From: VRUE01 sp963747765
Lineage (GTDB): Bacteria > Actinomycetota > Thermoleophilia > Solirubrobacterales > 70-9
Direction of reading: 5' to 3'
Length of the DNA: 11,754 nucleotides
Assembly: GCA_963747765.1 (NCBI GenBank)
Contig: CAVVGH010000004.1
Span: 1 to 11,754, forward strand
A program made the position numbers and the translations under genes. Below the pieces are notes generated by a model. The model saw nothing but the letters and a program-made list of their open reading frames with translations. It ran no database searches and was not told where the DNA came from. This document shows positions 1 to 6,713 of this stretch, piece after piece (the stretch's first letter is position 1; every line of letters starts with the position of its first letter).

Positions 1-175
1 GACCTCACTGATTGACTGACCGTCCCCGTGGTCGAACATCCGAGGGCCGCAGGCGGACTCGGGCATCGTGCCCTCCTCGAAGGCGCGGAAGTGGCGATCA
101 AACGAATGAACAGAATCCCCCTTGGTAGGGCGATTCGCATCCAAGCAGTTCGGCTGGGGTCCGTGGACGGGGGGA

Positions 176-185
176 CCGATATCGG
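176..185. promoter_or_regulatory. Perfect 10-bp palindrome, candidate operator
   Basis: The sequence CCGATATCGG reads the same on both strands. It lies 78 bp before the preferred kdpD-kinase start. A palindrome at that distance would suit a dimeric regulator such as phosphorylated KdpE, but it does not resemble the T-rich KdpE site known from E. coli, so the link is only positional. Confidence 0.25.
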
Positions 186-200
186 GACCAGGCTTCGGCG

Positions 201-216
201 CCTGCCCGCCGGCAGG
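201..216. repeat. Hairpin CCTGCC/GGCAGG with an embedded Shine-Dalgarno-like sequence
   Basis: CCTGCC (201-206) and GGCAGG (211-216) form a perfect 6-bp stem with a 4-nt loop. The right arm runs into AGGAGGA (214-220). No ATG, GTG or TTG follows at a usable distance, so the purine tract probably does not serve a gene. It could be a regulatory hairpin if the operon transcript starts upstream. Confidence 0.25.
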
Positions 217-249
217 AGGACACAGCGGGTCGAAGCGGGCGATCCGCCG

Positions 250-255
250 TACCCT
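250..255 (+). promoter_or_regulatory. Possible -10 box of a leaderless kdp transcript
   Basis: TACCCT fits the TAnnnT pattern of actinobacterial housekeeping promoters. It ends 7 nt before the ATG at 263, so transcription would start at or next to the start codon. I see no good -35 box at 16-19 bp. A six-base pattern this loose is common by chance. Its support comes from the lack of a Shine-Dalgarno and from the similar arrangement at two other starts in the window. Confidence 0.3.
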
Positions 256-262
256 GGTGCAG

Positions 263-1417
263 ATGCCACGGCGTCGGTTCCCCTTCGCACTCGGCACTAA
301 GCCGCCCTCGATCTGGCTCGGACTGGCTGCCACGCTGGCCGCGGTGGCTGCCGGGACGCTGGTCGTCTATCCGCTCAAGGCGGCGGCTCCCGTCGTCTCG
401 CTCGGCGTCGTATTCCTGCCTGCGGTTCTGCTGATCTCAATCGTCTGGGGTTTGCGCCTCGGGCTGCTGGCCGCCGTCGGGAGCGCTGTCGCCTTCAACT
501 TCTTCCACATCCCTCCCCTGTACCGCTTCACCATCGCCGCCGAGCAGAACTGGGTCGCGCTGATCGCCTTCGTGATCGTCGCCTTGGCGAGCAGCGCCGT
601 CGCCGGGCTGGCCCGCGCCCAGGCGGTGGAGGCCGAGCGGCGCCGCGAGGAAGCCGACCGCGCGCTGGCCGAGTCGGCCGAGCTCTCGCGCGAGCGCGAC
701 CGGATGCAGGCGGAGATGGTCGAGGCCGAGGCGCTGCGCCGCAGCGACGAGTTGAAGACCGCGCTGCTGCGCTCGATCTCCCACGACCTGCGCACGCCAC
801 TCACCTCGATGATCGCCAGCGGCGCCGCGCTCGGTTCGGCGACGACGACCGACGAGGAGCGCGCCGAGCTGAGCGCAGCGATCGTCGCCGAGGGCGAGCG
901 GCTCTCTCGCCTGGTCGAGAACCTGCTCGACATGTCCCGTCTGGAGGCCGGCAAGGCGGAGCCCCACCGGGAGCAGATCGACATGTCCGAGGTTCTCGAA
1001 GCGGCCCGGGAGGCCACCGCGCAACCCGGGCGGGTGCGGCTCGCGATCGCGACCGACCTGCCGACTGTCCACGCAGACGCAGCCCAGTTGGAGCGCGCCT
1101 TCGCAAACCTGCTGGAGAACGCAATCCGCCACGGCGATGGCCGGCCTGTCCTGGTCAGGTCGAAGCTGGTCGGTGAGAGGATCGTCGTCCGCGTGGTGGA
1201 CCAGGGACCGGGCATACCTGAGAGCGATTGGCAGCGCATCTTCGAGCCGTTCCAGCACGGCCGTGCGAACGGCGCGGGGGGCGGTTCGGGGCTCGGACTG
1301 GCAATCGCCAAAGGCTTCGTCGAGGCCAACGGTGGCGAGATCGGCGTCGAGTCGCTTCCGGGCCAGGGGACCAGCTTGGTTGTCTCACTGCCCTGCGAGG
1401 CGGGATCTCCAGCGTGA
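263..1417 (+). CDS. kdpD: KdpD C-terminal half: membrane sensor histidine kinase without GAF domain
   Basis: This is the membrane and kinase half of the K+ sensor KdpD, which should phosphorylate KdpE. Numbering is from ATG 263 (384 aa). Four membrane helices of the DUF4118 type lie at about 17-38, 43-63, 65-82 and 97-117. A Glu/Arg/Ala-rich coiled-coil linker (about 118-165) leads to a HisKA domain with the phosphoacceptor His174 in ISHDLRTP. The HATPase domain shows the N box (N286), G1 (DQGPGIP from D313) and G2 (GSGLGL from G341). The KdpD and Usp domains that precede these helices in E. coli KdpD are absent here and are encoded at 6714-7877. The GAF domain usually found between helix 4 and HisKA is also missing. 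The upstream extension to TTG 122 does not look coding, so I chose ATG 263. The stop overlaps kdpE by 4 nt. It could be called a generic histidine kinase, but DUF4118 and its neighbours point to KdpD. Confidence 0.88.
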   Translation: MPRRRFPFALGTKPPSIWLGLAATLAAVAAGTLVVYPLKAAAPVVSLGVVFLPAVLLISIVWGLRLGLLAAVGSAVAFNFFHIPPLYRFTIAAEQNWVALIAFVIVALASSAVAGLARAQAVEAERRREEADRALAESAELSRERDRMQAEMVEAEALRRSDELKTALLRSISHDLRTPLTSMIASGAALGSATTTDEERAELSAAIVAEGERLSRLVENLLDMSRLEAGKAEPHREQIDMSEVLEAAREATAQPGRVRLAIATDLPTVHADAAQLERAFANLLENAIRHGDGRPVLVRSKLVGERIVVRVVDQGPGIPESDWQRIFEPFQHGRANGAGGGSGLGLAIAKGFVEANGGEIGVESLPGQGTSLVVSLPCEAGSPA

Positions 1418-2094
1418 ACGGCTCGCCGCGGGTTCTCGTTTGCGACGATGAGCCGCAGATCCTGCGCGCGCTAAAGGTGATCCTGCGCGACGCCGGCTAT
1501 GACGCAGTGCCGGCCGCCAGCGGCGAGGAGGCGCTCGATCTCGCCGCTGTGAAGCCTCCGGCTGCGGCGATCGTCGACCTGATGTTGCCCGATATCGACG
1601 GGGTCGAGGTCACCGAGCGACTGCGAGAGTGGAGCGAGATGCCGATCATCGTGCTCTCGGCCGTCGGCGAGGAGGAGGCCAAGGTCCGCGCCCTCGCGGC
1701 CGGCGCCGACGACTACGTGACGAAGCCGTTCGGACCGCCGGAGCTCGTGGCGCGGCTGGAGGCGGTGCTGCGCCGCGCCAGGCCCGAGGCATCGGAGCCG
1801 ACGATCCGCGCCGAGGGCCTGGAGATCGACCTCGCCGCTCGCGCAGTGCGGCGGGACGGCGAGCCCGTTCACCTAACCCCGACTGAGTTCGAGCTGTTGC
1901 GGGCGCTGGCGCAGAACCGTGGCCGCCTGATGACCCATCGCTCCCTGCTGGTCGAGGTTTGGGGGCCCGAGTACGCCGATGACTTCCAGGTCCTGCGCGC
2001 CCACGTCGCCAACCTGCGCCGCAAGATCGAGCCGCCCGACGGCCCCATGTACATCCGCACCGACCCTGGCGTCGGCTACCGCTTCGCGGCGTAG
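1414..2094 (+). CDS. kdpE: KdpE-type response regulator (OmpR/PhoB family)
   Basis: This DNA-binding response regulator (226 aa) is the expected partner of the adjacent kinase and the likely activator of the pump genes. The receiver domain (about 5-120) has the acidic pocket D11/D12, phosphoacceptor D55 in VDLMLPD, S82 and K104 in TKPF. The C-terminal winged helix (about 130-225) contains the typical LTPTEFELL segment and ends with GVGYRF. Translation begins at GTG 1414, which overlaps the kinase stop (GTGA) and aligns the receiver start correctly; no strong Shine-Dalgarno is present, so coupling to the kinase is likely. The next gene starts 78 nt downstream. The assignment as KdpE rather than another OmpR-like regulator rests on the kdp context. 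Confidence 0.92.
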   Translation: MNGSPRVLVCDDEPQILRALKVILRDAGYDAVPAASGEEALDLAAVKPPAAAIVDLMLPDIDGVEVTERLREWSEMPIIVLSAVGEEEAKVRALAAGADDYVTKPFGPPELVARLEAVLRRARPEASEPTIRAEGLEIDLAARAVRRDGEPVHLTPTEFELLRALAQNRGRLMTHRSLLVEVWGPEYADDFQVLRAHVANLRRKIEPPDGPMYIRTDPGVGYRFAA

Positions 2095-2172
2095 CCGAGC
2101 CTTCACAGCATCTGTATACGGAGGGGGTAATCGTTGATGCGGCCTTGACGCGTCCCGTCGCATGATCGGCGG

Positions 2173-2253
2173 GTGGACCTCGTCTCCATCTCGCTCGCCC
2201 TGCTCGCCTTCGGGCTGATCTACGCGCTGGTCGGCGCCCTCGATCGCGTATGA
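2173..2253 (+). CDS. 26-aa hydrophobic micro-protein before kdpF
   Basis: GTG 2173 to TGA 2251-2253 encodes 26 residues: MDLVS, then one nearly continuous hydrophobic segment (about 3-22), then a charged end (LDRV). It overlaps kdpF by 4 nt (ATGA), as the pump genes overlap one another, which argues for real translation. It should be a single-pass membrane peptide. I recall short hydrophobic proteins ending in a D/E-R-L-like motif before kdpF in other kdp loci, but I cannot verify that here. Possible roles are a second KdpF-like stabiliser of the pump or a translational lead-in for kdpF. Its own ribosome binding site is weak (GGCGG directly before the start). It is easily missed by gene finders. 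Confidence 0.55.
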   Translation: MDLVSISLALLAFGLIYALVGALDRV

Positions 2254-2339
2254 GCCCCGCCGAGCTGGCCGGCCTGGTCGTCGCGGCCCTCCTCGCCGTC
2301 TATCTGGTCTACGCCCTGCTGCGAGGCGAGCGGTTGTGA
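2250..2339 (+). CDS. kdpF: KdpF, small membrane subunit of the K+ pump
   Basis: The product is 29 aa, close to E. coli KdpF (29 aa). It has one hydrophobic helix (about 5-24) containing the pattern VYLVYALLRGER, typical of KdpF C-termini (Y-x-x-Y-A-L-L-R-x-E). KdpF lies in the membrane against KdpA and stabilises the KdpFABC complex. The ATG overlaps the stop of the preceding 26-aa gene (ATGA), and its own stop overlaps the kdpA start (GTGA), so translation is probably coupled throughout. No other reading of this stretch makes sense. Confidence 0.85.
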   Translation: MSPAELAGLVVAALLAVYLVYALLRGERL

Positions 2340-4051
2340 CCGCTCAGGGCTGGCTTCAGATTGCCGTCTACCTGGCGGTGCTGACCGCGCTGACGCCGCT
2401 GCTCGGTGCCCACATGGCGCGTGTCTACACCGGGCGGCGCACCTTCCTCAGCCCAGTCATGGCGCCGGTGGAGCGGCTCGCCTACCGCGCGATCCGCGCC
2501 GACCCCGCGATCGAGCAGGACTGGAGGCAGTACGCGCGCACGGCGGTCGTCTTCACGGCCCTCTCCTGGCTCGTCCTCTACCTGATCCTGCGCACCCAGG
2601 GCATCCAGCCTTTCAACCCGCAGGGCCTTGGCTCGGGCCCCTGGGACCTCAGCTTCAACACGGCGTCGTCCTTCGCCACCAACACCAACTGGCAGTTCTA
2701 CGGCGGCGAAGCGACGCTCTCCTACTTCTCCCAGATGGCGGGCTTGGCGGTGCAGAACTTCGTCTCCGCCGGGGTCGGGATGGCGGTGCTGGCGGCGGTG
2801 ATCCGAGGGTTCGCCAGTCGTGGCGGCGCGCAGCTCGGCAACTTCTGGCGCGACCTGATCCGCACCCTGCTCTACATCCTCCTCCCGCTCTCCTTCCTCG
2901 CCGCGCTCTTCCTCGTCTCCCAGGGCGTCATCCAGACCCTCTCCGGATACCTCACCTACACCACCCTGGCAGGCGCCAAGCAGACCCTCGCGCTCGGCCC
3001 GGTGGCCTCGCAGGTCGCGATCAAGCAGCTCGGCACCAACGGCGGCGGCTTCTTCAACGTCAACAGCGCGATGCCGTTCGAGAACCCGAATGGGCTCTCG
3101 GGCTTCGTCGAGGCGCTCTTCATCCTGCTGATTCCGGCTGGGCTGACGGCGACCTTCGGCCGCATGGTCGGCAACCGCCGCCAGGGCTGGGCGCTCTACG
3201 GGGCAATGGCGGCGATGCTGGTGGCGGGGATCGCCGTCACCTATGGCGCCGAGCAGCACGGCACGCCCGTCGAGCGCGCCGCCGGGATCGAGACCGCGGC
3301 GGCAGCCGGGACCAGTGGCGGCAATCTGCAGGACAAGGAGCAGCGCTTCGGCATCGCCGCCAGCGCCGAGTGGGCGACGAGCACAACGGCTGCCTCCAAC
3401 GGCTCGGTCGACTCCGGTCACGATGCCTACAGCGGCGCCGCGGGTGCCGTGCTGATGGCGAACATGCTGAGCGGCGAGGTGATCTTCGGCGGCGTCGGCT
3501 CGGGCCTCTACGGGATGCTGCTCTTCGTCCTGATCGCCGTCTTCATTGCCGGTCTGATGGTCGGTCGCACACCTGAGTACCTGGGCAAGAAGATCGAGGC
3601 GCGGGAGATCAAGCTGACCCTGATCGGCGTGCTCTATCCGGCGCTTGCCGTGCTCGCGCTGGCCGCCCTCGCTGTCGCGACCGCGGCGGGCAAGGCCTCG
3701 ATCTTCAACGCCGGACCGCAGGGCTTCTCCGAAACGCTCTATGCCTACGCTTCGCAGGGCAACAACAACGGCTCCGCCCTTGCCGGCTACGCAGGAACGA
3801 CCTTCGCCGACCTGGCGGGCGGGCTGGCGATGATCGGCGCCCGCTTCGTGCCGATGCTGGCCGCGCTTGCCGTGGCAGGGTCATTGGCGACCAAGCGCGT
3901 CGCGCCTCCCGGCGCCGGGACCTTCCGCACCGACACTCCCACCTTCGCCTTCCTGCTCGTCTTCGTCGTCGCGATCGTCGCCGCGCTCACCTTCTTCCCC
4001 GCCCTCCTGCTCGGGCCGATCTCCGAGGCGTTCACCGAGCGGCTCTTCTGA
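2336..4051 (+). CDS. kdpA: KdpA, K+-channel-like subunit of the Kdp ATPase
   Basis: KdpA (571 aa; about 557 in E. coli) is the multi-pass membrane subunit that selects and binds K+, and is related to SKT-type K+ transporters. All four selectivity-filter loops are visible: TNTNWQ (115-120), GTNGG (233-237), the segment from N376 with GGVGSG (385-390), and NNNGS (476-480). The conserved FENPNG follows the second loop, and the linker GRTPEYLGKKIEAREIKL, diagnostic of KdpA, follows the third. Start is GTG 2336 inside the kdpF stop (GTGA), giving the normal KdpA N-terminus. kdpC follows after 1 nt (TGAGATG), rather than kdpB. No disabling change is visible. Confidence 0.98.
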   Translation: MTAQGWLQIAVYLAVLTALTPLLGAHMARVYTGRRTFLSPVMAPVERLAYRAIRADPAIEQDWRQYARTAVVFTALSWLVLYLILRTQGIQPFNPQGLGSGPWDLSFNTASSFATNTNWQFYGGEATLSYFSQMAGLAVQNFVSAGVGMAVLAAVIRGFASRGGAQLGNFWRDLIRTLLYILLPLSFLAALFLVSQGVIQTLSGYLTYTTLAGAKQTLALGPVASQVAIKQLGTNGGGFFNVNSAMPFENPNGLSGFVEALFILLIPAGLTATFGRMVGNRRQGWALYGAMAAMLVAGIAVTYGAEQHGTPVERAAGIETAAAAGTSGGNLQDKEQRFGIAASAEWATSTTAASNGSVDSGHDAYSGAAGAVLMANMLSGEVIFGGVGSGLYGMLLFVLIAVFIAGLMVGRTPEYLGKKIEAREIKLTLIGVLYPALAVLALAALAVATAAGKASIFNAGPQGFSETLYAYASQGNNNGSALAGYAGTTFADLAGGLAMIGARFVPMLAALAVAGSLATKRVAPPGAGTFRTDTPTFAFLLVFVVAIVAALTFFPALLLGPISEAFTERLF

Positions 4052-4052
4052 G

Positions 4053-4640
4053 ATGCGACGCGACCTGCTCAATTCCGCCCTCGCCGTCCTCGTCCTCAGC
4101 GTGGTGCTCGGCCTGGCCTACCCGCTTGCCGCGACCGGGGTGGCGCAACTGCTCTTCCCCGGCCGGGCCGGCGGCAGCCTCGTCGAGCGCAACGGCAGGA
4201 CGATCGGCTCGCGCCTGATCGGCCAGGGTTTCGCCGGGCTCCCGCGCTACTTCCAGCCGCGCCCCTCGGCGACCGGATACGCCGCCGCCGCCACCTCCTT
4301 CGACAATCTCGGTCCAAACAGCGCTGCCCTGCGCCGGGCGCTGGCCGCCAACTTGCGCGCCTACCTGCGGCGCGAGCGCCCCTACGACCGCGGCCTCGCG
4401 CGCTCGCAGGCCCCGGTCGACGCGGTCACCTTCTCGGGCTCCGGCGTCGACCCGCAGATCTCGGTGGCCAACGCGCGCATCCAGGCGCACCGTGTCGCCG
4501 CCGTGCGCGGCCTGCCGCTGCGACGCGTGCTCGACCTGATAGTCCGCCACACCGAAGGGCGCGGGCTCGGTCTCTTCGGCGAGCCGGGAGTGAACGTGCT
4601 GGAGCTGAACCTGGCGCTCGACGACGGCGGACAGCGGTGA
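4053..4640 (+). CDS. kdpC: KdpC subunit of the K+-transporting ATPase
   Basis: KdpC (195 aa; 190 in E. coli) has one N-terminal membrane helix (about 8-32) and a periplasmic/extracellular domain, and is needed for assembly and activity of the KdpB/KdpA complex. Family signatures are GSRLIGQGF, YFQPRPSA, SNLGP-like DNLGPNS and the strong SGSGVDPQIS-x-A-N-A-x-x-Q segment. The ATG lies 1 nt after the kdpA stop; the stop overlaps the kdpB GTG by 4 nt. Its place between kdpA and kdpB is unusual, since most kdp operons run A-B-C. Confidence 0.97.
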   Translation: MRRDLLNSALAVLVLSVVLGLAYPLAATGVAQLLFPGRAGGSLVERNGRTIGSRLIGQGFAGLPRYFQPRPSATGYAAAATSFDNLGPNSAALRRALAANLRAYLRRERPYDRGLARSQAPVDAVTFSGSGVDPQISVANARIQAHRVAAVRGLPLRRVLDLIVRHTEGRGLGLFGEPGVNVLELNLALDDGGQR

Positions 4641-6712
4641 GCCGCGAGCCGCTTCGCAACGAGCCGCGCTCGATGTTCGACCGGGCGATCCTCGCCCGCG
4701 CGGCGCTCGACTCGCTGCGCAAGCTCGACCCCCGCCACCAGCTCGCCAACCCCGTGATGTTCGTGGTCGAGGTCGGCGCCGCGGTCGCCACCGCCGGCTG
4801 GCTGATCCAGCTCTTCGGCGGCCCGCCGCTCGGCGGCGGCAGCGACCCGGCCTGGTTCGCCTTCGCGATTGCCGCCTGGCTTTGGCTCACCGTCGCCTTC
4901 TCGAACTTCGCCGAGGGATTGGCCGAGGGGCGCGGTAAGGCGCAGGCCGAGGCGCTGCGCTCGATGCGAACCGAAACCGTCGCCCATCTGCGCAACGGCG
5001 AAGAGAAGCCGGCCGCAGAGCTGCATCGCGGCGACGTGGTCGTAGTCGAGGCGGGCGAGACGATCCCCGGCGACGGCACTGTGATCGAGGGGATCGCCTC
5101 GGTTGACGAGTCGGCGATCACCGGCGAGTCGGCACCGGTCGTGCGCGAGTCCGGCGGTGACAGATCCGCCGTTACCGGCGGCACTCGCGTGCTCTCGGAC
5201 CGGATCGTGGTCGAGATCACGCAGGAGCCCGGGCAGAGCTTCCTCGACCGGATGATCGACCTCGTCGAGGGCGCCGAGCGGCGCCGTACGCCGAACGAGA
5301 TCGCCCTCAACATCCTCCTCGCCGGTCTGACCCTGGTCTTCCTCACCGTGGTTGTTTCGCTGCGGCCGTTTGCCCACTTCTCCGACACCGACGCCTCGAT
5401 CGTCACGCTGACGGCGCTCCTGGTCGCGCTGATCCCGACCACGATCGGCGCCCTGCTCTCCGCGATCGGGATCGCCGGCATGGACCGCCTCGTCCGCCAC
5501 AATGTGCTCGCCCGCTCCGGGCGCGCGGTGGAGGCCTCGGGCGATGTCGATGTGCTGCTGCTCGACAAGACGGGGACGATCACGCTCGGCAACCGCGAGG
5601 CGACCGCCTTCGTGCCGATGCCGGGGATTGGGGAGGCCGAGCTGGCCGAGGCGGCGCAGCTCTCTTCGCTGGCCGACGAGACCCCCGAGGGCCGCTCGAT
5701 CGTCGTGCTCGCCAAGCGCTACGGCATCCGCGAGCGTGAGCTTGCCTCCCATGAGGCCAGGTTCGTCCCCTTCTCGGCGGAAACGCGGATGAGCGGCGTC
5801 GACGTCGATGACAACGAGTACCGCAAGGGGGCCGGCGACGCGATCGTTCGCTACATAGCCGAGCAGGGGGGACGGCCGCCAGCTGAGCTGCAGGGCGAGC
5901 TCGACCGGATCGGCCGCGAGGGAGGCACGCCGCTGGCGGTCTGCCGCGACAACCACGTGCTCGGCGTCGTCTACCTCAAGGACATCGTCAAGGAGGGCAT
6001 GCGGGCCCGCTTCGAGGAGCTGCGGCGGATGGGGATCGCGACCGTAATGGTGACCGGCGACAACCGCCTCACTGCGGCGAAGATCGCCGAGGAGGCTGGG
6101 GTGGACGACTTCCTGCCCGAAGCGACCCCGGAGCAGAAGCTGGAGCTGATCCGCAGCCATCAGGCCGAAGGGCGGATGGTGGCGATGGCCGGCGACGGCA
6201 CCAACGACGCGCCTGCCCTCGCCCAGTCGGATGTCGGCGTGGCGATGAACACGGGCACCCAGGCGGCGCGCGAGGCGGGCAACATGGTCGACCTCGACTC
6301 GAACCCCACCAAGTTGATCGAGGTCGTTGCGATTGGCAAGCAGCTCCTCATAACCCGCGGCGCGTTGACCACCTTCTCGATCGCCAACGACGTCGCCAAG
6401 TACTTCGCGATCCTGCCGGCGATCTTCGCTTTCACCTATGCCACAGGGGAGCACAGCCGCGGCCCGCTCGACGCACTCAACCTGATGTCGCTGGGGACGC
6501 CGCTCTCGGCGATCCTTTCGGCGATCGTCTTCAATGCGCTGATCATCCCGTTGCTCGTGCCGATCGCCCTGCGCGGGGTGCGCTACCGGGCGATCGGCGC
6601 GACGGCGCTGCTGCGCCGCAACATGCTGATCTACGGCCTGGGCGGGCTGCTCACCCCCTTCGTCGGGATCAAGCTGATCGACCTGATGATCCACAACCTG
6701 CTGGGGGCCTGA
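4637..6712 (+). CDS. kdpB: KdpB, P-type ATPase catalytic subunit of the K+ pump
   Basis: KdpB (691 aa; 682 in E. coli) hydrolyses ATP and drives K+ import through KdpA. Motifs are intact: actuator loop TGES (162-165), phosphorylation motif DKTGT with D310 (D307 in E. coli), the nucleotide-binding segment around FSAETRMSG and KGAGDAI, and the hinge motif GDGTNDAP (519-526). Ser165 of TGES corresponds to the E. coli Ser162 whose phosphorylation switches the pump off at high K+; that mode of control may therefore exist here. Start is GTG 4637 overlapping the kdpC stop (GTGA), with only a weak GGCGGA upstream. kdpD-N starts 1 nt after the stop. Confidence 0.98.
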   Translation: MSREPLRNEPRSMFDRAILARAALDSLRKLDPRHQLANPVMFVVEVGAAVATAGWLIQLFGGPPLGGGSDPAWFAFAIAAWLWLTVAFSNFAEGLAEGRGKAQAEALRSMRTETVAHLRNGEEKPAAELHRGDVVVVEAGETIPGDGTVIEGIASVDESAITGESAPVVRESGGDRSAVTGGTRVLSDRIVVEITQEPGQSFLDRMIDLVEGAERRRTPNEIALNILLAGLTLVFLTVVVSLRPFAHFSDTDASIVTLTALLVALIPTTIGALLSAIGIAGMDRLVRHNVLARSGRAVEASGDVDVLLLDKTGTITLGNREATAFVPMPGIGEAELAEAAQLSSLADETPEGRSIVVLAKRYGIRERELASHEARFVPFSAETRMSGVDVDDNEYRKGAGDAIVRYIAEQGGRPPAELQGELDRIGREGGTPLAVCRDNHVLGVVYLKDIVKEGMRARFEELRRMGIATVMVTGDNRLTAAKIAEEAGVDDFLPEATPEQKLELIRSHQAEGRMVAMAGDGTNDAPALAQSDVGVAMNTGTQAAREAGNMVDLDSNPTKLIEVVAIGKQLLITRGALTTFSIANDVAKYFAILPAIFAFTYATGEHSRGPLDALNLMSLGTPLSAILSAIVFNALIIPLLVPIALRGVRYRAIGATALLRRNMLIYGLGGLLTPFVGIKLIDLMIHNLLGA

Positions 6713-6713
6713 G

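Larger units (their letters stand above)
1..262. other. Non-coding region upstream of the kdp locus
   Basis: I see no convincing gene in this stretch. One open frame continues upstream from the kinase gene to a TTG at 122, but its translation is rich in Gly and Pro, has no recognisable domain, and has no ribosome binding site. A second open frame at 28-300 looks equally random. The region holds a 10-bp perfect palindrome (176-185), a 6-bp-stem hairpin (201-216), and an AGGAGGA (214-220) with no start codon within the usual distance in any frame. It probably contains the promoter and control sites of the kdp operon. The first bases may belong to whatever lies upstream of the window. Confidence 0.5.

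Noticed and set aside
98..180. Possible c-di-AMP (ydaO-type) riboswitch upstream of the K+ locus
   Set aside because: Fragments such as GAATCC, GGTAGGGC and GGGGGACC recall that RNA, but they are in the wrong order and the conserved CCGACAGCTAACC-like end is absent. A covariance search with Infernal would settle it.
28..300. Open frame at 28-300 and the TTG-started extension of the kinase gene from 122
   Set aside because: Neither has a ribosome binding site or a recognisable domain, and the translations look like random high-GC sequence. ATG 263 gives a normal start just before the first membrane helix.
367..1329. Long - strand frames across the kdp genes (for example 367-1329, 2309-3421, 4382-6811)
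   Set aside because: They are opposite to genes with complete conserved motifs. Long antisense open frames are usual in high-GC DNA, and their products are low-complexity Arg/Ala/Gly-rich sequence.
2120..2148. Strong GGAGGGGG followed by TTG ATG CGG CCT TGA in the kdpE-kdpF gap
   Set aside because: The frame is only four to five codons long. It may be a chance purine tract, and I see no leader-peptide logic in it.
2102..2167. Promoter for the pump genes in the gap after kdpE (TTCACA, TTGACG, TATACG)
   Set aside because: The -35-like and -10-like boxes do not pair at 16-19 bp in any combination. A separate promoter here is possible but not supported by sequence.
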